The notes below the pieces were generated by a model. It had not been told where the DNA came from and ran no database searches. It worked only from the letters and a program-made list of their open reading frames with translations. This document shows positions 16,366 through 24,111 of a DNA stretch of 64,000 nt, piece by piece. This DNA is from an uncultured Lachnospira sp. GTDB lineage: Bacteria; Bacillota; Clostridia; Lachnospirales; Lachnospiraceae. The number at the start of each line of letters is the position of its first letter. Within the stretch, counting starts at the first letter, position 1. The DNA lies in NCBI GenBank assembly GCA_910587485.1, contig CAJUKN010000008.1:62001-126000 (forward strand), read 5' to 3'. The position numbers and the translations under genes were made by a program.

Positions 16366-16409
16366 GAGCAAACAGTGAAATGAATTACAAATATCCGTTT
16401 CACTATACT
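16366..16409 (+). repeat. Dispersed intergenic repeat family A (copy F, diverged)
   Basis: GAGCAAACAGTGAAATGAAT then TACAAATATCCGTTTCACTA keeps the family layout but has diverged; its ends now form an imperfect palindrome (AACAGTGAAA with TTTCACTATACTGTT). It lies in the 349-bp region before the pilus-like cluster, which otherwise holds only the terminator and AT-rich promoter-like sequence. Confidence 0.4.
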
Positions 16410-16539
16410 GTTTAAGATACTGAATATAACAATAACAAAAAATTATAAAAAAAATTAAAAAACTACTTTACAAATATATATATTCATGATATTATTTTAA
16501 TTGTAATAAAAATATCGCATAAAAAAGGAGGAAGAAAAT

Positions 16540-16728
16540 ATGCACGATATTATTGAACATTATGGTAAGGTAGTTGTAGCGTTAGCGGCGGCATTAGCAG
16601 CAGTGTTATTGACCGTTGCAGTTGTAAAGATTGTCAACACAAAGACGACATCGGCTGTTGATAACATTTCCTATGAACAGCAGATAACAGAAGTGTTAGG
16701 ACAGGGTTCAGGTGAGCAGAATGGATGA
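16540..16728 (+). CDS. Tiny pilin-like membrane protein
   Basis: This 62-residue protein is MHDIIEHYGKVVVAL followed by an alanine/valine-rich hydrophobic segment (about 11-31) and a polar C-terminal tail. The short polar N-terminus, single hydrophobic helix and position at the head of a TadA/TadB-like cluster suggest a Flp/pilin-like or minor structural subunit. There is no clear prepilin cleavage motif. The ribosome-binding site AAGGAGG is strong, as expected for an abundant product. Function is inferred only from context. Confidence 0.65.
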   Translation: MHDIIEHYGKVVVALAAALAAVLLTVAVVKIVNTKTTSAVDNISYEQQITEVLGQGSGEQNG

Positions 16729-16843
16729 ATATATAAATCACTTGAATGAAAAAAGTAAGTATGTAAAGGAGTGTGATATAAAGAAGAGTACTGCAAAGAG
16801 CAATAAGACACAGAATGGAGAACAAATGATTGCAGGAAGATGA
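16721..16843 (+). CDS. 40-residue basic/acidic peptide, linker ORF in pilus-like cluster
   Basis: ATG 16721 overlaps the end of the preceding gene, and the frame ends at 16843 inside the next one. The product (MDEYINHLNEKSKYVK...) is highly charged and has no membrane segment or known motif. Overlaps on both sides suggest translational coupling, but it may be only a spacer frame. Confidence 0.35.
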   Translation: MDEYINHLNEKSKYVKECDIKKSTAKSNKTQNGEQMIAGR

Positions 16844-17888
16844 TTTAAAAAAATTTATTAATCAGCATAGGGAAGAGTTGTTTCAAGACCTTTCCGAAGA
16901 AATTAACAATAATAATATTACAGACATTGAGTGGGATGGTGAACATCTGTGGATAACCGATTTAACAAAAGGAAGTTATATATCACAAAGAAAATTAGAA
17001 AAGTCGTATGTTGACAATTTATCCATTCGACTTGCCAATATTATGATGACATCATTCAATCGGTCTAATCCAGTGTTAGAAGCAAACACTGAGACTCTTA
17101 GAATTTCTATATGGCATGAATCGCGCTGCGGCAGCAAAAGCGTAGCAATAAGAAAAATACCTAGAAGTATTCGATTTTGCCACGAATCATTAATTGAGAG
17201 CAGATATGCTCCAGAAACCATTATTAATATATTAGAAAACTGTATTATAGCACATATGAATTGTGTGATTGGAGGACAGCCACATGCTGGGAAAACAGAG
17301 CTGTTAAAGTATTTGTCTACATTTATACCCGCCAATGAAAAGGTTGGTGTTTATGAGGATAATCAAGAGATTCATTATAGGACAATTAATCCGGGGAAAA
17401 AGTGCGTAGAATTTTTTGTTGACAGTAAATTTTCATATTCACAAGTGATACGAGCAGGATTAAGACACAACATTGATTGGATGTTATTGTCTGAATCAAG
17501 AGGTGCAGAGGTCCTTGACCTTATGAATTCTTTGTCAACAGGTGCGTATTGTATGACAACGATGCATCTTGACAGTGTGCGAAGCATTCCTGATAGAATG
17601 TACAATATGCTGGGTGAAAGCAATGTTACTGACCGATTTGTAAACAGTATATATAAATATATTGATGTAGGTGTGTTGGTTGAATGTGATAAATATGAGA
17701 GAAGACAAATTAAGGAGGTTGCTTTTTTTACAAGATACAATAGCTCTAATCAATGTACAGTATTATATGAAAATGGTGAATTTACTTCAATGGAATTACC
17801 CAATTTAATACTTCAACGATTTAATAAATATGGGATTACCAATCCCTATGACAGAATTGGAGGGATATGTGAAGATAAGAAGGTATAA
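16830..17888 (+). CDS. TadA/CpaF-like secretion ATPase
   Basis: This 352-residue VirB11/CpaF-type ATPase has an N-terminal domain (about 1-110), Walker A GGQPHAGKT (about 146-154), an Asp-box-like YEDNQEIH, Walker B region WMLLSESRG and a His-box TTMHLDSV. Such hexameric ATPases drive assembly of Flp/Tad pili or type II secretion. It starts at TTG 16830, with GGAG 9 nt upstream. It is shorter than typical CpaF (about 450) because the N-terminal region is reduced. It overlaps the following TadB/C-like gene by 20 bp. The second Walker B acid is a serine-glutamate pair (SES), slightly unusual. Confidence 0.8.
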   Translation: MQEDDLKKFINQHREELFQDLSEEINNNNITDIEWDGEHLWITDLTKGSYISQRKLEKSYVDNLSIRLANIMMTSFNRSNPVLEANTETLRISIWHESRCGSKSVAIRKIPRSIRFCHESLIESRYAPETIINILENCIIAHMNCVIGGQPHAGKTELLKYLSTFIPANEKVGVYEDNQEIHYRTINPGKKCVEFFVDSKFSYSQVIRAGLRHNIDWMLLSESRGAEVLDLMNSLSTGAYCMTTMHLDSVRSIPDRMYNMLGESNVTDRFVNSIYKYIDVGVLVECDKYERRQIKEVAFFTRYNSSNQCTVLYENGEFTSMELPNLILQRFNKYGITNPYDRIGGICEDKKV

Positions 17889-19326
17889 AGATATCAAAGA
17901 ATTAGCAGAGTATTGTGGAATAGAAAAATATACGAAAAATAATATTGTTTATATTTTAACATTTATGCTCGTTATGGTAGGTGTATGTATTGCGTATAAA
18001 ATGAATCTTTTATATATAACATTGGTTATATTGTTAGGATTATTTTGCTTGCCCATTCTTTTATTTCATATTTATTTGCAAAAAAAGGAGAATATTCGAT
18101 TTAATGATGTCGATATTTATATTCATCAAATGTCGTATTCGTTTCAAAGAAGCCCTAAAATTGTTACAGCATTAAAAGATGTCTCTAAAATTGTCAGTGG
18201 AAAAATGAAACAAGTCGTAGACAAAGCAATTTATGAAATTGAGATTGATAAATCGTCCGATATTTTTCAAAAAGCATTAGGTATTATTGAAAAAGAATAT
18301 GATTGTCAACGAGTAAAAACATTGCATCGATTTTTAATCAGTATAGAAGAAAAAGGCGGCAATTATAATTATTCTCTTGAAATTTTGTTGATGGATTTTG
18401 ATAAATGGGTAAAAAGAATTTATAAATATCAGGAAGATATAAAACATATAAAGACAAATTCTATTATTGGAATATTTATTAGCTGTGTATTGGCTTCTAT
18501 ATCCGTAATGATTAGTTCGATGTTAAGTGGAATTTCAGAGATAACAATGGATATTTCAGATAATGTAATATATCAATTTGTATCAATGGTATTTGTTATG
18601 GGTTGTCTTGTGTATTATATATATTTACAAGTACGCCACTGCAAGAACTGGCTTGACTCAAAAAGAGATGAAAATAAAATAATGAAAGATTATGCGTTTG
18701 CATTTGGCAAAAAGCCAGAAGCTGTTAAAAAATTTGGGTGGTTTGTTGGAGTGATAATAGTATGTATATCATTGTGCATGGCAATATGGTTCAATCTTTT
18801 TATAGGAATTGTTTTGTTGATGGCGGCAATCGTTATTATATTAACACCAAAAATAAATAAAAAGAGTGCTTTGCTAAGGTTACAAGAGGATATTTATATA
18901 GCATTTTCCGAGTGGCTTCGTGATGTTGTTATTAATTTGGCAGAAGAACCATTACATGCAGCTATTGTAGAAACATATGATTCCTGTCCAGCGGTGATAA
19001 AACCCTCTTTGGGACGATTTATTTATGCGTTGGAAGAATCACCTACCGATGTAAGACCTTATTACAATTTTCTTAGTGAGTATGAAATTCTTGATATATC
19101 ATCCACAGTAAAAATGCTTTATTCGATATCCGAATTAGATTATGAAAGTATTGATATTACTATGAATACATTGATTAAAAGAAATTATGAAATGATAGAT
19201 AAACATGAGGAGGTAAAAAATCAAAATAGTATCAGTATGATGCAATTTGCAGAATATATCCCAATGATTTTTGTTTCATTAAAAATATCTGTAGATATGC
19301 TTTTGGTAATAATGAATTATTTATAA
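17869..19326 (+). CDS. TadB/TadC-like inner-membrane platform protein
   Basis: The 486-residue protein has hydrophobic segments near residues 25-65, 190-245, 290-335 and at the C-terminus (about 455-485), separated by helical cytoplasmic stretches, as in the GspF-fold membrane proteins of Tad systems. Two such proteins, TadB and TadC, normally follow the ATPase; only this one is present, and its length could represent a fused or expanded version. GTG 17869 is preferred over ATG 17830 because GGAGGG lies 5 nt before it. It overlaps the ATPase gene by 20 bp, which fits translational coupling. Confidence 0.65.
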   Translation: MKIRRYKDIKELAEYCGIEKYTKNNIVYILTFMLVMVGVCIAYKMNLLYITLVILLGLFCLPILLFHIYLQKKENIRFNDVDIYIHQMSYSFQRSPKIVTALKDVSKIVSGKMKQVVDKAIYEIEIDKSSDIFQKALGIIEKEYDCQRVKTLHRFLISIEEKGGNYNYSLEILLMDFDKWVKRIYKYQEDIKHIKTNSIIGIFISCVLASISVMISSMLSGISEITMDISDNVIYQFVSMVFVMGCLVYYIYLQVRHCKNWLDSKRDENKIMKDYAFAFGKKPEAVKKFGWFVGVIIVCISLCMAIWFNLFIGIVLLMAAIVIILTPKINKKSALLRLQEDIYIAFSEWLRDVVINLAEEPLHAAIVETYDSCPAVIKPSLGRFIYALEESPTDVRPYYNFLSEYEILDISSTVKMLYSISELDYESIDITMNTLIKRNYEMIDKHEEVKNQNSISMMQFAEYIPMIFVSLKISVDMLLVIMNYL

Positions 19327-19357
19327 TAAGATTTGATATATATAATTTGTTTTATAT

Positions 19358-19437
19358 TAGGCAGCTGCGAAACATTATTTTTATGGTTGATATTATCTAA
19401 TAAAATAAAAAGTTTCGCAAACGCCTAACCGTATATA
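19358..19437. other. 80-nt imperfect palindrome inside the pilus-like cluster
   Basis: TAGGC-AGC-TGCGAAAC at 19358 pairs with GTTTCGCA-AAC-GCCTA ending at 19437. AT-rich inner parts also pair (ATTATTTTTAT with ATAAAATAAAAAG). There is no T tract, so it is not a standard terminator; it could be an mRNA processing or stability element, or a small palindromic insertion. Confidence 0.5.
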
Positions 19438-19460
19438 TAAATAAAGGAGTGAGTAGTGTT

Positions 19461-19556
19461 ATGGTAACAGTATATGGGGAGGTAGTAACAGCTTATGCGT
19501 TTATCAATTCGATGATATTGATATTTGCAGCAATCATAATGGCTGTTACTGTATGA
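19461..19556 (+). CDS. 31-residue single-TM peptide in pilus-like cluster
   Basis: The product MVTVYGEVVTAYAFINSMIL... is one hydrophobic helix with a short polar start. AAAGGAG lies upstream of ATG 19461. The N-terminal YGEVV echoes the YGKVV of the first small protein in the cluster, suggesting related small pilin-like or accessory membrane subunits. Confidence 0.5.
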   Translation: MVTVYGEVVTAYAFINSMILIFAAIIMAVTV

Positions 19557-19569
19557 AAAATGGAGGTTT

Positions 19570-19710
19570 ATGAGAAGTATAATAGAGCTGTATATAGATG
19601 TGGTGGTTCAGATAATTGCTGAAGTTGCATTTTTTGTTTTTGTTGGGATAGGTGTTATTCATTATCAGGAAATAATCAATCATTTGTTTGATGAAATGAT
19701 GTTTCGCTAA
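19570..19710 (+). CDS. 46-residue single-TM protein in pilus-like cluster
   Basis: ATG 19570 follows TGGAGG. The product has a short N-terminus, a hydrophobic stretch (about residues 9-30, including AEVAFFVFVGIGVI) and a soluble tail ending DEMMFR. It lies 13 bp after the 31-residue peptide gene and before the TadE-like gene. A pseudopilin-like role is inference from size and position. Confidence 0.5.
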   Translation: MRSIIELYIDVVVQIIAEVAFFVFVGIGVIHYQEIINHLFDEMMFR

Positions 19711-19743
19711 GTTTAAGATGAGGAAGGAGAATGGTTTTAAAAT

Positions 19744-20121
19744 ATGAAATCAATACTTGAAACTTCATTGTATCTTGTAGTTATGGTAATTATTACCTTG
19801 ATTTCTATAGATTTTATTACGATGAATATCAGTGTTTCAAAAGCCAATGAAAAGGAACAATATATTCAACATATGATTGAAATTTATGGAAAGAGTGAAG
19901 AAAATCATCAATTAGATAATGAAACAATAGATAAGGTAAAGTCAGAGCTTGGAGGAAAGGATACATTGTTTGATTATGAATATATAGATAGCACAGAAAC
20001 GCATGACTATTATAAAATCTATCTTAAATATGGTATTCAGTCAAATGTATTTAAGATTCGCAAACTTCATACTTTTTATGGAATTGTGCGTTTAGATAAG
20101 GCTGATATTGGAGGAATATAA
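19744..20121 (+). CDS. TadE-like pseudopilin candidate
   Basis: This 125-residue protein has one N-terminal membrane helix (about 8-27, LYLVVMVIITLISIDFI), a helical stretch and a beta-rich end. It resembles TadE/DUF4320-type pseudopilins in architecture, though no diagnostic motif is visible. Its TAA stop shares one base with the next ATG (20121), so the two are translationally coupled. Confidence 0.55.
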   Translation: MKSILETSLYLVVMVIITLISIDFITMNISVSKANEKEQYIQHMIEIYGKSEENHQLDNETIDKVKSELGGKDTLFDYEYIDSTETHDYYKIYLKYGIQSNVFKIRKLHTFYGIVRLDKADIGGI

Positions 20122-20546
20122 TGAGAACAATTATAAGTTGCGGCGGATTTGTATTTATTATAGCAGTTCTTATGTTGACACATACTGCCATTATCAGCAA
20201 AAATGTCAGAGATAATCAAGTGAATTGCAGTCTTGAGTCTGCCACAGATTATGCACTTGATTGTATGTTAGACCAATATCAATATATGGTATATAAGCCA
20301 GAGGAAGAAGAACAATATATTGAACAGTTATTACAATGTTTTTGTGAGGCTTTAAATAGACTGATAACAACAGATGGAGATATTAACGTAACTGTTTTGA
20401 CAGCAGATATAAAAACAGGTACATTTGATTTTGTAGTTGAGGAAACATATCAATATCAATTTGCAGGACGAACAGGAAAATGTGTCTGTGAACGTGCTGT
20501 TCGCTTACAAGCAAGTAGCGTAGCGGATTGCGAATATTCGCTTTGA
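20121..20546 (+). CDS. Pseudopilin-like membrane protein with repeat-encoded C-terminus
   Basis: The 141-residue protein has an N-terminal membrane segment (about 6-25) and a mostly soluble C-terminal domain with strand-rich VTVLTADIKTGTFDFVVEE. The last 11 codons (ASSVADCEYSL and stop) lie within a dispersed intergenic repeat (20511-20550) that elsewhere in the window is non-coding. Insertion of the repeat therefore probably replaced the original C-terminus or stop codon. The start overlaps the preceding gene by one base. Confidence 0.6.
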   Translation: MRTIISCGGFVFIIAVLMLTHTAIISKNVRDNQVNCSLESATDYALDCMLDQYQYMVYKPEEEEQYIEQLLQCFCEALNRLITTDGDINVTVLTADIKTGTFDFVVEETYQYQFAGRTGKCVCERAVRLQASSVADCEYSL

Positions 20547-20550
20547 CTAT
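20511..20550 (+). repeat. Dispersed intergenic repeat family A (copy A, overlaps a gene end)
   Basis: The 40 bp begin GCAAGTAGCGTAGCGG and match 32741-32780 at 37 of 40 positions. This copy contains the perfect palindrome GCGAATATTCGC. A family B leader element (TTTCAGAATGGGAGG) follows immediately and carries the ribosome-binding site of the adhesin gene. Confidence 0.75.
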
Positions 20551-20573
20551 AAAGTTTCAGAATGGGAGGAAAT

Positions 20574-23500
20574 GTGAAAAAACAAAAAAATGAGAAAATA
20601 TTTAAAAATTTTTTATGTATTGTAACAATCATTATGATGGTATTAGAATTGTTGTTTAATAAGATACCTTTTATAGAAACCATTGTTGCAAATGCAGCTC
20701 AAACACCTGTTGAAGAAGATGGTATATTGTATAAAGAAGCAGATTTGTTTGATTATGATAGATGGGATTGGAACTTAGCAAATTATTATGATGCATGGTT
20801 TTATATTCAGATAGAACAGCCCAAATATCCGTTAAGATTAGCCGTAGATGATAATAATAATGTCTACCTTGCAGATAAAGAAGAAGGTGCCAAAAATCAA
20901 ATGTGGCATCTTCAATATAATAGTGATAATAATGCTTTTATTATTGAAAATATAGGCAGCAATCGTGTACTTTATCAAACAGGATTTGATGTAGGAGATA
21001 ATATAAATAGTGAAGATTTGAAAGATTCCAATAAAACACAGCTTCATGCGAATTGGAAAATTATTTCTAATAAAGATAATACATTTCGTATTGCAGCCAT
21101 GAAAAATACAGATTTGGTTTTAGATGCAGAAAGCAGTGATTCGTCAGACCCACAAGGAAATGCGAATATACATTTATGGGCAGAGGCAAAAACAAATAAT
21201 CAAAAGTGGAATTTTATTCCAGTTGATTCATCAACATATGATAAAGCACTTTTATATAAGCCATTTCAAGCCTCTTATACAGGAGAAGCAGATTACAATA
21301 ATGTTAATGTTACTACTCAAATTGTAAAGGACAAGCTGTCAAGTGATAGTGAAATTCCTGATTTTAATAATCCTATATCAAACCAATTTTCATTTTTTTA
21401 TAACAGTGATTACAATAAATATAGCGATACAGGCACTTATAATGGATATGCGGATTATGGTGGATTAAAGCCTTATGAGGGAGCAGCTTTAAGAAGTTAT
21501 AGTATGCCATATATAATAAGCCCTAATGGATGGTATGAATTTGACAGCAGTAAATATTATGTTGTAAAAGATGATAGCCAAAAAAAGTTGATTCCATATA
21601 GCAGAAATATAAAAGGTAATATACAAAAGGTTGTATCTGATGGAAAGGAAACAGAAGGATTTTTCCCTTTTAATGGACAGGGAACTACAACAGCAAACTA
21701 TGGTTTTGGTATGAAAACTAAACTTGATTTTACCTATGTGGATGGTGGATATGTTAAATATATTGACTGGTATGATGAAGACAATCCAATTAAATCACAG
21801 GCAATGGAGTTTAAATTTAGTGGTGATGATGATTTATGGGTGTTTGTTGATGGAAAATTGGTTTTAGATGTAGGTGGCATACATGGACGCACGGAAGGAA
21901 GCATTAATTTTGCCACAAAAAAGTCTTATGTAAATGGAATAGAGCAAATGGATTTTCATTCCTATTTTGACTCCTCAAAGCAAGAGCATACATTATATGT
22001 ATTTTATTTGGAAAGATGTCCTTATGAGAGTAATTTAAAGGTTTCTTTTAATCTGTTGATGAAACATCAAGTTACATATCATTCTAATGATGGGACTGAT
22101 AATATATTTAAAGAAACCATTATTAATGAACCACAAGTTCGTATAAAAGAAAATATGTTTGGAGAAAGAGATGGATATATATTTAAAGGGTGGAATACAA
22201 AAACAGATGGAAGCGGTGTTTTTGTAATACCAAATACAGGACTGCTTATTCAAAAAGATATAGAATATTTTGCACAGTGGGAAAAGAAATCAGATATTTT
22301 ATATACGATTGCATTAGATGGCAATGGTGGTGTATTAAAAACAGTGGCAAATAATAATCAAGATATAGAAAAAAATAATAAAATATATGCAAATCATACT
22401 AAAAACAATTACCATATATATACATATGATTCTTATATTGAAGTCCATAAAAACAATACATTTGAAGGTACATATAAAGCAGTAAGGGCAGGTTATACCT
22501 TTCAGGGATTTTATACACAAAAAACTGGAGGTAAAGAGATTATATCGTCTTTTGGAGAAATCCTTGTAGATGCGAATACCTTTACAGAAGATACAACACT
22601 TTATGCACAATGGAAGCCAAATACTGATACAAAATATATCGTTCGTCATTGGATACAAAATTTAAAAAGTAGTTCAGATTCGTATGATTCCATCAATTAT
22701 ACATTAAAAGAAACCGAGGAATTGTCTGGTATAACAGAAACATTTGTAACGCCCAAAGAAAAAAATTATATAGGTTTTACATATGCCTATGGAAAGGGGA
22801 TAAATCAAGAAGGGGTGTGTACTCCAGAAAAAGCAGCAGTTCAGATATATGGTGATGGAACAACAGTGATTGATTATTATTATACAAGAAATTATTATAG
22901 AGTTGGCGGATATTTGCCAGAAACAATATCATATATGCCTACAATCATAAAAGGCAATGGAATTGAAAGTACAAAAGGAAGTGGGTTATATCAATATGAA
23001 GAAGAAGTTACAGTGAGTGCTGTTTGTAAACAGGGATATCATTGGGATATAGAGGATAAAATGTATCCTTCTAGCTGGAATATTGTGCCTGATACGTTTG
23101 ATGTAAATAAAGATAGTCCAATAATAACCTTTACAATGCCTGCAAATGATGTTTATTTTAAAGTTACTGCAACAAATAATCGATATAAAGTGATATTTGA
23201 TGATAATGGGGGATATTTTGGACCTAAAGAAATGGAATTTATTTATGATATAGATTCAATTTTACCTCAGCCTCCTACAAGATTTGGGTTTGATTTTCTA
23301 AGATGGACTATAGGTAATAAAAATTATTATGTTGGGCAGAGTGTGAAAAATTTAACATCAATACAAAATGGACAAGTAATAATGACTGCACAATGGAGAC
23401 AAAAAAAGTTTCAACTGATAAAAATTGCTTCTTCTATGTATGGAAAAACCATGATAAAAAGAACAATAGGCGACAATCAATGGTATAATTCAACAGGGAA

Positions 23501-23594
23501 ATGGACATTGATAAACTTTTATAATATACCAAAAGAACAATGTGTTCAAAAATGGAATATAAGCGATAAAGGGATTATTAAAAGAGTTTGTTAA
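20574..23594 (+). CDS. Large surface protein with lectin-like, fibro-slime and InlB-type repeats
   Basis: This is a 1,006-residue exported protein. Residues 1-40 form a basic start and hydrophobic signal ending near ANAAQ. Residues about 82-218 resemble a ricin-type beta-trefoil (NQMWHL, NANWKI, NQKWNF). About 330-490 form a fibro-slime/PA14-like domain with the calcium-type loop FSGDDDLWVFVDGKLVLDVG. Three InlB/Listeria-Bacteroides B-repeats follow (about 499-568, 576-680, 870-940), each ending AQW. No LPXTG or membrane anchor is visible; the end (KRVC) looks abrupt. GTG 20574, 4 nt after GGAGG, is preferred to ATG 20562. It is probably an adhesin displayed or exported by the preceding pilus-like genes. 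Confidence 0.8.
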   Translation: MKKQKNEKIFKNFLCIVTIIMMVLELLFNKIPFIETIVANAAQTPVEEDGILYKEADLFDYDRWDWNLANYYDAWFYIQIEQPKYPLRLAVDDNNNVYLADKEEGAKNQMWHLQYNSDNNAFIIENIGSNRVLYQTGFDVGDNINSEDLKDSNKTQLHANWKIISNKDNTFRIAAMKNTDLVLDAESSDSSDPQGNANIHLWAEAKTNNQKWNFIPVDSSTYDKALLYKPFQASYTGEADYNNVNVTTQIVKDKLSSDSEIPDFNNPISNQFSFFYNSDYNKYSDTGTYNGYADYGGLKPYEGAALRSYSMPYIISPNGWYEFDSSKYYVVKDDSQKKLIPYSRNIKGNIQKVVSDGKETEGFFPFNGQGTTTANYGFGMKTKLDFTYVDGGYVKYIDWYDEDNPIKSQAMEFKFSGDDDLWVFVDGKLVLDVGGIHGRTEGSINFATKKSYVNGIEQMDFHSYFDSSKQEHTLYVFYLERCPYESNLKVSFNLLMKHQVTYHSNDGTDNIFKETIINEPQVRIKENMFGERDGYIFKGWNTKTDGSGVFVIPNTGLLIQKDIEYFAQWEKKSDILYTIALDGNGGVLKTVANNNQDIEKNNKIYANHTKNNYHIYTYDSYIEVHKNNTFEGTYKAVRAGYTFQGFYTQKTGGKEIISSFGEILVDANTFTEDTTLYAQWKPNTDTKYIVRHWIQNLKSSSDSYDSINYTLKETEELSGITETFVTPKEKNYIGFTYAYGKGINQEGVCTPEKAAVQIYGDGTTVIDYYYTRNYYRVGGYLPETISYMPTIIKGNGIESTKGSGLYQYEEEVTVSAVCKQGYHWDIEDKMYPSSWNIVPDTFDVNKDSPIITFTMPANDVYFKVTATNNRYKVIFDDNGGYFGPKEMEFIYDIDSILPQPPTRFGFDFLRWTIGNKNYYVGQSVKNLTSIQNGQVIMTAQWRQKKFQLIKIASSMYGKTMIKRTIGDNQWYNSTGKWTLINFYNIPKEQCVQKWNISDKGIIKRVC

Positions 23595-23670
23595 ATAGGA
23601 TTTATCCATATCAGTTGTAAACAGTATAGCAAAAAAATATGATATAATACGAAAGGAGATAAGTGAATAT

Positions 23671-23875
23671 ATGGGAGGAAAAGTGTTAAATTATCCAACA
23701 AAAGAACTTTACAATCAAGCTAAAGAAGTTGATAAAGGGAATGACTGTCCAAGATATTACTGAATTATTGGAATTAGATTTTGATTATATAAGTTCTGTG
23801 GCAAGTCTAATAGAATGTAATCCTCAAAAAAGTGATTTGGAAATAGCGAAGATTATATGTAAGATAGATGAATAA
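23671..23875 (+). pseudogene. Small gene split by a one-base frameshift
   Basis: ATG 23671, with AAAGGAG upstream, opens a 30-codon frame (MGGKVLNYPTKELYNQAKEV...) that stops at 23761-23763. A second frame from ATG 23741 encodes 44 residues (MTVQDITELLELDFDY...) to 23875. Removing one base near GATAAAGGGAATG would join them into a helical protein of about 67 residues. The second part could also be a gene on its own. I do not recognise the family. Confidence 0.4.
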
Positions 23876-23940
23876 TTAAAATTTTTTGATACAAAAGAAC
23901 AATTTTCCTTTTAAAGCAAAAGTTAAAAAATAATTTTTAT

Positions 23941-23996
23941 AAAAAAAGAGTATGTCCCAATGATTTTTAAAAATCATTGGGACATACTCTTTTTTT
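23941..23996. terminator. Perfect 56-nt bidirectional terminator
   Basis: A perfect 28-bp inverted repeat centred at 23968.5, with a poly-A left end and poly-T right end around AGAGTATGTCCCAATGATT, works on both strands. It separates the + strand adhesin region from the minus-strand CorC-like gene. Confidence 0.85.
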
Positions 23997-24111
23997 ATAT
24001 TATATATAATATTTATTGTATTTATATTGAATTAGAAAATTTATTATAAACTTTTTAATTATTATAAAAATTAAATTATCTCAAAAATTTTATGTTTTAT
24101 TATTTTCTATA

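Larger units (their letters stand above)
23595..24111. other. Intergenic region between convergent genes
   Basis: This 517-bp stretch holds the frameshifted small gene at 23671-23875 and the perfect bidirectional terminator at 23941-23996. The rest is AT-rich with no other feature visible. Confidence 0.6.
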
